This document shows positions 26,085 to 37,900 of a stretch of 64,000 nucleotides of DNA, piece by piece; the first letter of the stretch is position 1; each line of letters begins with the position of its first letter. The stretch covers positions 1 to 64,000 of the forward strand of contig VWPU01018677.1 in assembly GCA_013398955.1 (NCBI GenBank), written 5' to 3'. This DNA is from Callaeas wilsoni (Eukaryota > Chordata > Aves > Passeriformes > Callaeidae). Below the pieces are notes generated by a model. That model was not told where the DNA came from. It made no database searches and worked only from the letters and a program-made list of their open reading frames with translations. Position numbers and translations under genes: made by a program.

Positions 26085-27509
26085 CTAATGAGAGAGACAA
26101 AAGATGCTTTTTCAGTGGGAGCTCCTGCATCCCTTCGAAACAACTTCATATTCTCTCTGTTATTTGCTTCCTGTTCCCAGAAGAGAATATTGCTTGAATA
26201 TCTTCAAGTAATTAGATTTTTTTTTCCTGATACCACAAAATACATCTCTCCACATTCTGTTAAAAAAGGGTATACGTTCACTGCTATAAACACCTTCTTT
26301 TTTTGCTTTGCTTTTACTGCCTATAATTGTTTTCCAGTGTCCCACTTTGCTGGCTTCTGCTCCTGCCTTTAACTGAAACTGAACACGCTTCATTTTGATA
26401 GCCCACTAATCTTCTACTGCAGCACTGTCCACCAAGTCCCAAAGAGATAATAACACTTCTTCTGTTTTTGGTTTATGCTGAGTACACTTTACCAAAATGA
26501 AATTCCTGCCAAACAACAGAATCTGTAAGAACCACAGCTATTCTTCTCAAGGCAAGGATTGTCTTGGCTTTTTTGTTTGTTTGTTTTTCACAACATAAAT
26601 AGCTTTACATGTGGAGGGTTTTTTGTGTGGACTCTGCCTTTTCCATTTTCTCCAATATCTTTTCCTACAGCGCTTTGAACTTTCTTGAGAGAATGCCCAA
26701 TCTTTTCTTAGCAATGGGACAGTAATTTTATGATGACCTGTTTCATACAAAAAGTGTAGCAGAGCAGTTTTTGCTCTATAGGTATACGTTTGAACCTGTC
26801 TAGGTCTCTCTCAAACCAAACAAAATCAACCTCTCAAGTACATGATCAATAAGTTGTTGTACAGGCTATCAAACTTCTTCTCTTTCTAGCCATTAGTTTT
26901 GGTTCTCTGATGTCTTTTTCTTGGCCTTGAAATTTTACTACTGCCTGATTTTTCATGAAGGACGTCAAGAAGTAGGCAAAAATATGGATTGCCTCCTCAA
27001 ACCGTTTGCAACTCACCCTCAGATCTCCCAGACTTCCCATTTTTGTAAAAATGTAATACCTTTCAAATTTCTGCTACATGGTTTCATAACTGAGTTTTAC
27101 TGTTTGAGTTGAAACTATTTAATACATCTTGTGCTTCAAACACAGCTATTGTCAGAAAATAAAGATCTATTCTGATTGCCTTCCATTTATTGCATTCATT
27201 CCTTGCAGCAATAAAGTTCTGTTTAAATTCTTTCCCACTGTCTTCCATAATTCTAGGAAAAAAAAAGAATAATCATCTCAGATGAGGCTTTTAATGGTGC
27301 CATTTTTCCATTTGGGATATTTTTAAGTTTCACTTAACTCCCAGTACTATTGTCACTCAGCTGTCATTTAACATCTAATACAGGTCTGCTTCATTGAGTC
27401 TCTGATTAGAATTGCATACCCTGAGCTGCTGCACAAGAAAAGTGACCTAATTGTTTCAGGTGGCTGGGCCAGAACTTCTTAATTCACTAAAAAACAATCA
27501 GGGCTAGAA

Positions 27510-27557
27510 GGCAGCAGAAGGAATGGCAGAATGCTCTGCCATTCCGCCTCTGCTGTC
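27510..27557. repeat. Long imperfect hairpin
   Basis: The core is a perfect 11-bp inverted repeat, 'GGAATGGCAGA' and 'TCTGCCATTCC', around the loop ATGC (27,520-27,545). After a small internal loop it extends by a further 7 bp, 'CAGCAGA' with 'TCTGCTG', plus two more possible pairs. The RNA or cruciform formed would have roughly 18-20 pairs. It is short for a typical microRNA precursor, but the pairing is unusually good for the surrounding sequence. Confidence 0.8.
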
Positions 27558-29166
27558 CACATTTTGAGTCACCCAAAACAAACGCACCGAGCCCTAATAC
27601 TTGAAGTTTTGTGCACTGATTAAAACACATCTTTTGTTCTTTTTGAGACGATTTGCAGAAAAACAAAGTGAGTGGTCGTTAAACTCCTCCAGGTGGCCCT
27701 TCCCCCTGCAATCCCCTGCCACAGAAGCCTAAAACTAGATGCCCAAGTATTTCTAGAAAAGCAAGAATAAATGGACCATGACTTTTAAGAGTGGCTGGCA
27801 GTCACTGGCTCACCCGGGTGCAGTGTGAATGCCATGATCAGCTCTGCAGTGCAGGTCTCAGGCTGTATCCCAGTGCTGAGGACGGTGCAACCTGAAGCGT
27901 CCTGCACAATTTCAGCCCTTGGATGTTGAGATCACAGCACACCCTGGCTCCTTCCTGCCTGGGCATATAAAAAGGACCATACACACTAGTTCTCATCTAA
28001 ACATGCAGCTTGAGCAGGGGTCTGGGCACACAAAGCGGGGCAAACTATGCTGTGGAGCCCATCTGCCTCAGCTTTGACAGAAATGCTGAGTTCAGGCACT
28101 GTCAGCACTCTTGAAAGCCAGAATCTCTTGAAAATCCACAAAATAATTGAGCATCCCAACTTCCAAGCATTTAATCTTTAATAACCTTGATATTTTCCCA
28201 GTAGGTCTGCTCCCCTCCTTGCAGAAGGTGACAGCTGCCACCTCCCTTTGAGGACAAAGTTCAGGACAGTCCCCCACAAAAGCAGTAGCCAGCCCTTCTA
28301 ACACAATCTGTTTTTCATTTCAGGAGCTTTATAGAACGTCACAGAATTGCAGAAGCTTGGCTGATAGCACATTTGCTGGCTTAACTGTCTTTGCTTTTCT
28401 CTAATATCAAAGGAAATGAGTGTGTGAGAGGAGGGAGAAGGATGAAGATGGAGGAGGAGAAAGGAAGGAGACAAATTAAATGAAGCTGAATAATCAAAGC
28501 AGCATTTCCGGATATCAGATGTTCTGTAGGAAAGTTTTGGGTAGGTAGGCCTGTAGATACACTCTAAAGAATGAGAGGTCCATAAACCACAAAAGAGGAA
28601 AAGGATCAGCACCCATGACATTTCTCAGACAGAGCTCTACTTTAAAGAGGTTATACTCATCAACTTCACACCAGGTTTGCCCCATGTAAGAAAGCCAGAA
28701 GGCATCAGCTGGCATATATGTATTGTTACCTAACTGGAAGACCTCTAGATGTGTTTTCTGCTGAAGCTGGAGCATGCAGGTCCAGTGTGAAAACATCTAC
28801 CCAAATTTAAGATGCTTAAAGCTTTTTCAGAATGTGTAGCTTTATGCAGTTATTTCATATCTTTCCGTTACTGGAGGGATATTATTGCCTCATCTTTGTG
28901 TAAGAGGTGGAAGACAGAGAAAAGAGAGAATTAAAACCCTGTCTCAAATGAGATGTCTGGTAGGACATTTGCAGTTACTGTTAAAGGACATAACATATCT
29001 ACCTTTAAATCAATTCATTAAGCAATTCAAATTCCCCACTGTATCAACTGTTTAGCACTACAAGCAATTACTACGCTGGCCTATTATCTTTGAGCTCTGT
29101 TTCTTTCAGCAATGTAATTATTGAAGGCAAGATTTTCTTCACCTGCACATTTTCAAATCAAGAGAT

Positions 29167-29170
<4 letters not shown>

Positions 29171-29198
<28 letters not shown>
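29171..29198. repeat. 28-base T run
   Basis: There is an uninterrupted run of 28 T, the longest homopolymer in the window. On the minus strand it is a poly(A) run preceded about 40 bases upstream by ATTAAA, a variant polyadenylation signal. This could be a simple repeat or the tail of a retrocopy. Confidence 0.95.
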
Positions 29199-29203
<5 letters not shown>

Positions 29204-30007
29204 CCTAGTCATCCTTGCTGGCTCTGCTTTGTAATCTTTAATGGGATATGGCATATCAGGCTACTGGAGAAATTGCTTGCAGAGACAATCTCTGAAAAAA
29301 TCTAGCTTTTTGAAAGCAAGCTCCGGTTAGCCGCGCATGAAGAACACCACGGCCTGTGCCTATAATGAAAGTAAATCAGCAATCGAGAGGAAACGGCAGC
29401 TCAGGTCTGTCCAAACCGCAGGTGCAGGGACTCACATGGCATCAGCTTGTGCAGCCCAGAATTACATTGCAGCTATTAGAAGCAACTCCACAGGATCACT
29501 TGTCATCTCCTGCATGACAAATAGAGCTGTCTCCTCATACAGGACTGTTTCTCATCATTCTCAAGAGGCCTTGATTTGAATATAAGCTCTAAGTCGCACG
29601 TAAATTTGTGCTTGGTGCTTCTGCAGCCAGAGCACTCCATGAACACCACCAAAATGTGCCACAGAAGATGCAGCTTTGCTATTGCAGTGGTGCATAAAGT
29701 GACAGGGGATATTCTGGGTTTGGAGATGCCAGTGGGAGGTCTGAGAAACTCCTTGCATTGGGGTCTTCTGCACATCAATCACAAGAAGCCTATACCTCTT
29801 CCGATACCTGTGTTTTTTCAGTCAAAAAAAAGAGACTGAGAGAACCTAGTAAGGGAGGGGAGCCACATCAACAGACTTCCTACCATTTAAATGAAAGGAG
29901 AAAAAAATACTACCATATGTTATATGGCTTTTGGATTTCTGCAGATGGTACCTTCTGTTGCACGGTTTAAAAAAAAAAAAAGAGGATTTTACTCAATTTT
30001 TACACAG

Positions 30008-30053
30008 GTCCTACAAAATTTGCACACGTCCCTCGTACGCCAAGTAAGAAAAG
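30008..30053 (+). other. Candidate short exon
   Basis: A T-rich acceptor ending in ACACAG precedes base 30,008, and an AAAAG|GTATGT donor follows base 30,053. The 46 bases are open in two frames, one giving VLQNLHTSLVRQVRK and the other PTKFAHVPRTPSKK. Three CpGs fall within about 15 bases ('ACGTCCCTCGTACG'), which is unusual for this AT-rich area. I cannot tell which frame, if any, is real. A second acceptor-donor pair lies just downstream at about 30,105-30,133. Confidence 0.18.
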
Positions 30054-30603
30054 GTATGTTTACTCCTCTTTTTAATTTACCACACTTGCCCTGCATACCT
30101 ACAGCTGCACATTGTGTTTTATTCTCTGTCACGGTGAGACAGCACAATGCGGTGGGGCAGCCTCTGGATTTATATACGGCTCTTTAGTCTTTTTATGCAA
30201 GCAGCTTCCAATGATTCTTGCTCTGGGAGAGTTTTCTGTGCAGGCTGGAAATCTCTGCTACCTTTCCTTCTCCACATGGTTCTGAGTTTGCTAACGATCA
30301 CATTTAAGACCATTTGGTGCCAGCAGCTAACTTCCAGGGCTGCTCAGTGAGCGTGCTGTATCAATGTGGGATGAGTGGGTGGAATGTTTTCTACTGTTTT
30401 ACTTTTTAGGGGAAAATAGAACTAATTTGGTGGTTTTAACAGTTGTGCTGTCACTGGTACGGACACAGTGATGATGAATAAATTGTTCAGTCTTGACAAG
30501 ACCTTCATCAGCAACAGCAAGATTGCTCATTAGATTTCACAGCATACACACTTCGACTACATTCCGTGCATCTGTGGTACCATCAACCGATTAGGGTGTT
30601 TCT

Positions 30604-30632
30604 TATATATATATATATACATACACACACAT
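30604..30632. repeat. TA/CA microsatellite
   Basis: About eight TA units (30,604-30,619) pass directly into a short run of AC units. This is an ordinary compound dinucleotide repeat. Confidence 0.95.
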
Positions 30633-33600
30633 CTTCTTGGACTTCCAGCTTTGATGTTTGTAGCTTAGTTTGTAAACAAACAGGAGCCTGAATCTTGACA
30701 TTTTTCTTCATTGCTAATGCATAATACTCTGTACTCTGACTGGAACTCAGTGTGTTGATGGGAATTGCTCCATTAAGAACCATAACAGAATCATCGGAAT
30801 ACCTGTTTAGCGAGAGGCTGTGCAAAATCAGTTTTGCTGGTTGATTTTTGTTTATTATTTCCAAACTACGATGGGTATTTGTTTTCATGCCAAATGTTTC
30901 TGTAAATCACCTGTATTATGATGTATTAAAGCATTTACAATTTGATAGTTGGAATTAAAAGGAGTTACATAACTAACCAAAAGTTTCTATGTCACTCCAT
31001 AGTACATTACATTAACTAGCAAGAAAATATATTTTGCCTTTCTGGTAATAACAGGTCCCTTCATATCTTCAAAGGCAGCCAGTGTTCAGGGCTAACTGTG
31101 GGTGGACAAAGAAATGTGCCATTTTACAAATGCTTTCAGTGAGGGCCTTGGAATTACCTTCTCAAAGGACTGAACAAACATGTGAGCAATGAGATCTTCC
31201 TTAACATTGAAATATTTTCTCTAAAAAAAGTTTCAAGGCTATTATCTAGAGGAGCAGCAGAACATATTTTCTTCAGGAAATAATAATAAAGCATATTCTG
31301 TGATCCTGTGGGTGCACAAAAATCTTACAATGAATGTTTTCACCGGGACAAACCAGCTCTGAATGACTTTCACCTCTCCTGGGATTCAATTGACCTAATG
31401 TCTTTAAGCCAGTTACTAACACATGGCATAAATGCCACTAAACTTTATAAGAGAGTTATTTTTCCTGAAGTTTCTGGAGAGGTTCATTGCTCTCTTTCTG
31501 ACATAAAAAAAAATAGATTCAGCTGTTATCCCTATCATCTAACCAAGACTAGCAGACCTGTTTGTTTCACAAGATCACAGGATGATGAATCATGAAGAGA
31601 TGAGAGGCCTGTGTTCAGAAGCTGCAGATTAATTTGCAATAATTTGATCACTTTAGCTCAGTTCCTAGAGCGTTGATCATAAAACCCCACAGTAGTGACA
31701 CCATGCAAGTATTTATTTTCCTCACTCTGAAATACACAAGGAAAACCTTTTTCAGCAAATCGGGCACTGCACTGGAACACCATGATGGAAATACTGGTTC
31801 AACAGCTAATGAAAAATGATTCATAAAGGGTTATTGTTTTACAGATACTGGATTGCAGCCCTGTCGAAAGCATCTATTCTGTTAATGAATTGGGTAAAAG
31901 TTTCACTTTTTTTTGTCAAATGCCATTGCAAGAAAGCTCTCTCATACTTTTGCTGATCAGGAACTATTGGCACCAAACTATCCTCTGATCCTATCAAAAA
32001 TGATTGTCTGGAAGCATCTTAATCCACTGTGAATGGATAAAATTTTCCTTATCTTGACAGTGGCATACTGATACTGAATAATAAAAGTCAACTTAAATAG
32101 CTACAAAGTATTTTTAAAAGGTGTTCAAATTATAAAAAACAATGTGTTTTTCAGGAGCATTCTACCACTCTTGTTTCATAGTTGTGTTTGATTTATTTCT
32201 TACCATTCTCCCTGAGCCTAGTGAGAGTTAAATAAAATTGCTAAGAGACTCCTATTCTCTAAGATGTATTTACAATTTTCCCATGACAAAGAAACCCATA
32301 CTGTCCTCCTGGACATAAATTTGGCACAGTTCTGTCCTGGCTCAAATGTAATGAAGCCATCAGGATCTTCCTGACTGTAACTAAGTTACAAGAAGAAAAG
32401 CCTCCATTCTCTGTAAACACAGACCATTTGCTAGGAGAATAAGACAGTCTAATCCATGGCAATTTAGTTATCTTAAATACAGCTGTTTTATAATATTTTT
32501 TTTAAATTCAGTAATAAAAGAAAAACCCAGGGAGTGCTAAATCATTCTCAGCGTCATCAGAATTCACTAAAAAGAGCCTTTTTAGCTGTACTGCCTTGTT
32601 TCAGAAAGAACCAAGAGTGCTGGCATGATAAACTTCTATTGCCTTCTTGTCACCCCGGACTTAATTTTTCCAAATTGATTTATCTTGAGAAACTGCGACA
32701 ATTACCCGAGCACAGTGTTTCCTGCATTGTTATGGATTGCCAAGGCATGTTGGACAGTGATGTGTCCCACTGCTGCACTGTATTTTTTTTCTTTTACTTA
32801 CTTGTTTCATTAATATTACTACTTGTAAGTAACTTTTTGGCAACAGGACTCTTTAGACTATACAGCAGTCTGAATACATTTCAAGCCTTTCCAACCTGTT
32901 GAACTGTACCATAACTGACAAGACTTATATAATTTCATTTATTAGGCAAGGAGATAGCCTTCAAGTAATTTATCTAGCTAAGCCAGAAAATTCACTCTCC
33001 TAAATTTCTGAACATGTAGAGGTTTATTGCAATATCCCTTTCTGATGTCAGTCAATAGTATTCATTCACCTCTCTCCTTTTCATAAAATTGCACAAAATT
33101 CTCTATTGATAGGACTGGAGTTGGAATAAGTCAATAATACATGGGGAGCAATGATTCATTTTCATCTCATTTAGTATATTTTACTTTCCTCCTGTGGGGT
33201 CAGTGTCTCTCTGGCTGGAAGTCTGTCATGCAGTTTTATTCCAGTCGCACATTTCACACCACGTAAGCATCTAAGTGATCTTAACATGCATCACTGGAGA
33301 AGACCAAAGGAGAGACTTGGGTCACTCACAAGGCCACCTGGCTTCACTTACTATTAAGAAATGAGTCCTTAACAGTCACTGTGTGTGTAGGGGGAAGGGA
33401 GTGACATCATTATAATATAATACAGAACCATATGGTTTATCAGCAGGTCAGGCTTTGTCCTCTGATCACCCCAGTCATGATTCAACAACATTTTTTAAAA
33501 ATTTCAGAATGATCATATCTGTGAGGAAACAAGACTCTTCTGAGTTTAATATCTTAGAATGCAGAGCTCATTCTGAATGCACAGAATAAGCATAAACTAA

Positions 33601-34139
33601 AGATTAGAGCCATGTAAACTCTATATCCTGCTTAGTTAAGATCGTTTAGCAGTGAATATTTACAGCTGAGACACCTTCTCTCCCTATTTAAGTACATCAG
33701 AAGGACTGTCCTATGAATTGCAATGTCAAATCTCATTTTTCTTAGGTAATCCAGCGCCAGAATAACAAAACAAACTCTTTTTGATTCTTGATGTTCTATT
33801 AATGGAAAATAAACCCAGATTTAGCAACTTATACTTATGTGCAATTTGCTATAGTGATTGCAATTTGCTGTTCATCTCAGTTTCCTTTAAATTATTCTAA
33901 AGAACTACTTGATGGCAGTCAGTTTTTCCCCAGTCGTGGCATGGCACAGCTGGAGCAGACACTCCCTGTGGGAATCTCAAGTCTTCCTCCTCCAGAAATA
34001 CAAAGGAATTCAACAAGATCTTCAGCTAAGATTCTTTTAAAAAGTAACCTGCCGTAGCATAACGGTCCTCAAATGATCACATAACAGGCAAAAGAGAGGG
34101 GAAAAAAGGGGTTTTGTACTAGAAAGCAGTAGCCCAAAA

Positions 34140-34960
34140 AGTCCTTTGGGAATCTGCACTGGGATATCTCCCACTCATCATATACAGAAATGATCTAGAA
34201 AAAACCATATCATGCAATGACAGACTTTTCTGAGAAGCACAAATTAATCAGATTATTAAAGACAAAGATGACCACAAAGAACTGCCAGAATACTGAACAG
34301 AAGTGTTATTAAAAGGCAGAGAGGGTACAGTGTCAGTAAAGCACCTCCCATGAGGAAAACCAACAACTTTACACACACCATGAGTAATTTTGAGATGACA
34401 ATCACTCCTTTGAAGCAAGGGCTTAGCATCGTAAGAGAACTGTGAAAACATCAGTTCATTGCTTATCAGTGGCCAGAAAGCAAATTTAATGGCATGATCA
34501 GTTAGGAAAGGACTAGAGACCAAAGGGGATCATCATTATGCACCTATACACACTCATGATGTGCCCACATTTTGAATATTGCATCATGTTCTGATGTGTC
34601 ATTCCCCCCACCCCAAACTATCCCGAGAGTCATGTAACAGAACTGTGAAAGCTAGAGATAGGCATCAGACCCCTGAAAATCACAGGTAAAATAGTAAGTA
34701 AGGAATGACTTGAATACAAAAGCAAACAAGGGTGATATTAAAAAACCCCCAAATGGTAGCCCTTTCAGTAAGGCATAGATGATCTGTGGAATTCCTTGCC
34801 AAAGGATGTTATGAACACCAGAAGTTTACCTAGAGGGAAAAAGTGACTGAACATGTGTGAGAAACTATCTATTCAGTATCATGGTATCTAAAAGCACCAC
34901 CTCTATCTGAGAAAGTCCCTGAGCAGTAATGGGGCTGGCTGGTCATCGGGTTTGTCAGGT
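34140..34960 (+). mobile_element. Ancient CR1 LINE, ORF2 end and 3' region
   Basis: This is the plus-strand counterpart of the old CR1 type seen at 14.0 kb. The clearest blocks are 'AGAAATGATCTAGAAAAA' near 34,184 (reverse-transcriptase region), 'TGTGCCCACATTTTGAATAT' near 34,560 (ORF2 end) and 'ATCTGTGGAATTCCTTGCC' with 'AAAGGATGTTATGAACACC' near 34,781 (3' region). They occur in the right order with roughly the expected spacing, allowing for deletions. The copy has many stops and is not coding. Confidence 0.75.
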
Positions 34961-37900
34961 CAGATGTTCTTCTGGCACAATCACATTTATAGATTACATC
35001 AAAATACATGATCATTTTTATGTTGAGCCACTTACACTCTGACCCACATGATTAAAACATCCCCCACACCCCATCTGTGACACATTCCCTTTCTGTGACA
35101 TTATTTTCATTTGCTGCCTTGCAGGTGCCACTTCCTGCCCTTCAAAGACAAACCAAACTACTTCTCAAGCAGGGGGGCTTAAACAGAAAAGAAGATAATA
35201 TTGCCTCAAACCCAGCTTCCTATGTTGCCCTGAATCCACCTTCCAAGAAACAGTTAGCAAGCAAAAGAAAGACACATGACCCATGTTGATCCCTGACTGT
35301 CAACGCCAAAAGATGTCACGATTTCCATCAAAACCCAAAGTCAGGGATCTTTTTCCACACAGTAGCAAAGCTTCTGTGAAGACCATCTAGCTTATATTTC
35401 ATCCAATGCCTCTCAATCTCTGGGAAATGCTATAGTGAGCAAAGCAATTCTGAAGCCACCTCCTTCCTCTTGGGACAGTGTGCAGGCATCTGGCAAATCT
35501 CTCTATCCTTCTCCAGGGCAAGGGGAATTTACACAGTCAATGCTACACGGATTTCTTAAATCTGTCCACTCCCCCGTCTACTTCCTAGGGCTTGCTGGAT
35601 GAGAATTCTCTGCTAGCTCAGCTGAGAACATTAGCCCTTCACAGTTTAGTGTCTGGTATCAGCATCACCTTTTATGCTGTAGGCAATTCTTACTGTCTCC
35701 CCAGGTGAGTACAATATTGAATATGCTAAGTTGCTTCAAGGTAGTTCAGGCTGTCCAGGGGTTAAGTAATCATTATAATTTAAATAATCACTTTTCAACA
35801 GTAGTTCTTCTTAGTAAAGGCTAAAATCTAATAATGAAGATGAGTAACAATCATCTTTAACAGAGCATTTCAAAATCAGGCGATGCATTTGTGTGCATTC
35901 ACTTAGATGGTTTTAACTCTGTGCAGAGGCTCTGGGTTACCAAACACAAACCTCTTCAGCTACAGATGCTACGTGAGCAGCTTCACTGGGGACACAACAA
36001 GCCCTTCTTTGCCCCAAATCCCTCTGTCCCTGAGGGAATTCAAACCTTACAGTTATTTCTAGACATAAAAGATTGAAAATGTTCAAAATGATAGTTTTTA
36101 ATTTGGCAAAGTAAGAGATATATCCTTAGATTGACATGAAAACAAAAAATGCCTTTTTTTTTGTTAGCTGTGCTCAGGAACTGCCTCTCGCTTTCTCCTT
36201 GGCACATCGCAGCATCATTCTCCACTGGGGAATGGCAGTGGCACTCAGAGCGCTCGTGCTGCTGGAGGAGAGGGCACTCTGCCAGATAAATTTTCATATC
36301 CTCCACATGGCTCTTCTGCAGCATGCAGAAAATCATTTCAGAGCATCCTAGGGAGAGTGGCCACTCTGAAGATGCTGAAAGATGCACTTTTTTGCAGTAG
36401 AGAGACATTACTGCCAGCAAGAAAATTCTGTACATACTCAGAATAAAAGAGAAGCCATTACCATAGAAGTAATGAGAAGAAAAGCTTTTGTCTCAAAAGC
36501 ACTGTTTAAAAAAAAGACAAAACCATCCTGTATAATTACTGGCACTTGGAAGTACACAGTCAAAAAGCCAATATTGCTTGCTGGAAAAGCCCAATGTAAC
36601 AGTTTAAATCTGCATATATCTGAAATATTTCTGAAATTAAGAAATGGATTTCTATTTAAAGTATGAATATTATTTTCATAGGCATAATATAATAATAAAA
36701 ATACTTAACATAATCTCACAAAATGATTGCATCTGATCTGCTTTCTCATGTGAGTCAGACCAGTGCCTTGTTATGCACTGGTATCTCGCATCAGCACGTT
36801 ACAGTGTGACAAGGGCAGATCGCTGCCCACAAGGACTCTTTGTCACGTCTCCTAGTGAAAAGGAGCCATAAAACTTTTCTAAAAGAGACATCATTGCACT
36901 CCTCCACAGGCAGGGAATTATGCTTGTTTCAAACACGCTCCTGCATTCCGAAGAAGAAATATTCCGAACATAATAAATGACTGAAGGGTTATTTCAATTC
37001 AGCATAATTAATTAGCTAAGAGGCTGAACACATCCCCAGTTGGCCCTAGGAGGTAGAGGAAGGATATAAAGGTGGTGTTCCCACTTGCACAGTTAGCCCT
37101 CAGTGTAATCTTGTCATTGGGTTGCAAGGCAGCGCTCACAGGAGTGGTGTAGGAGATAAAACTCGCAGGTGGAGAGGGAGAGGGAATCATACGTGCCTCC
37201 CGAAGGCAGCAGCTGCTCTGCCTGTAAATCTGCACCTCGATATGCTACTGTTTAGTATGCCGTGGGCTGGGTAAGCACTTTCTAGGACATAGGTGAAGCC
37301 AACATCAAGCCTGAGAGTGTGCCAAGGTCAGTGTGGCACACTGTGACAAGTGAGACTATTGTGCCTAGACTTTGAGGATTGCTTTTATTTTTTCTGTAGG
37401 TGAATGGCTGTTCTGGGAAACAGAAACCAAATCCTCATTAAATCTGTAGGCACTGTTGCTGACAGCAGCTCCCATTTAACTCTCAACCCTCTTTCCCCTA
37501 TTCTGATACCCTCGGGCTTCCCTTAAGAGATGAATGTTTCATTGCTCTCCAGTGACAGGCCCACAATCCCACAGCTGTCACCAGTTGGTGGAGCAGCTCC
37601 ACCTCTGTCAAATCGCACACTCCACCCTGGAGGTTACAAAACTCCATCTGAAGGAGCCTGTGAGAGCTCCCTCCTTCCACCGAGAGGAACAGCTTGAAGG
37701 TTTCTGCTGTGCCCACTGCTAGTGTGTTGTCGAAAGCGTTTTGCCTTTATGAGATATGACCCCTGTGGAAGGTATGTCTGATGAGGATTTGGCCTCCCCT
37801 CTCCCTAAACAAAAAGGTGCCCGAAATAAATCCGAGTAACACTCATTTACAGGGCAGGACATGGGGATCTAATGATACATAAATGATGAAGAGCAAACAA

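Larger units (their letters stand above)
19201..34139. other. AT-rich sequence, no gene recognised
   Basis: This 15-kb stretch has no recognisable gene or RNA. A few splice-flanked short open segments (30,008-30,053 plus; 26,047-26,084 minus) are listed separately. Notable structures are the CAG-loop hairpin at 23,932-23,961, a strong hairpin at 27,510-27,557, a 28-base T run at 29,171 and a TA/CA microsatellite at 30,604. A TATAAAAA box near 27,965 stands alone. Open frames of 60-130 codons here overlap on opposite strands and have no family resemblance. Confidence 0.5.

Noticed and set aside
30583..30888. 101-codon minus-strand frame
   Set aside because: It reads through the TA/CA microsatellite, producing alternating Tyr/Ile and Val/Cys residues, and has no family resemblance.
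36040..36435. 131-codon minus-strand frame
   Set aside because: The opposite strand has a 71-codon frame over the same bases, with no splice sites, no known domain and no conserved-looking CpG pattern.
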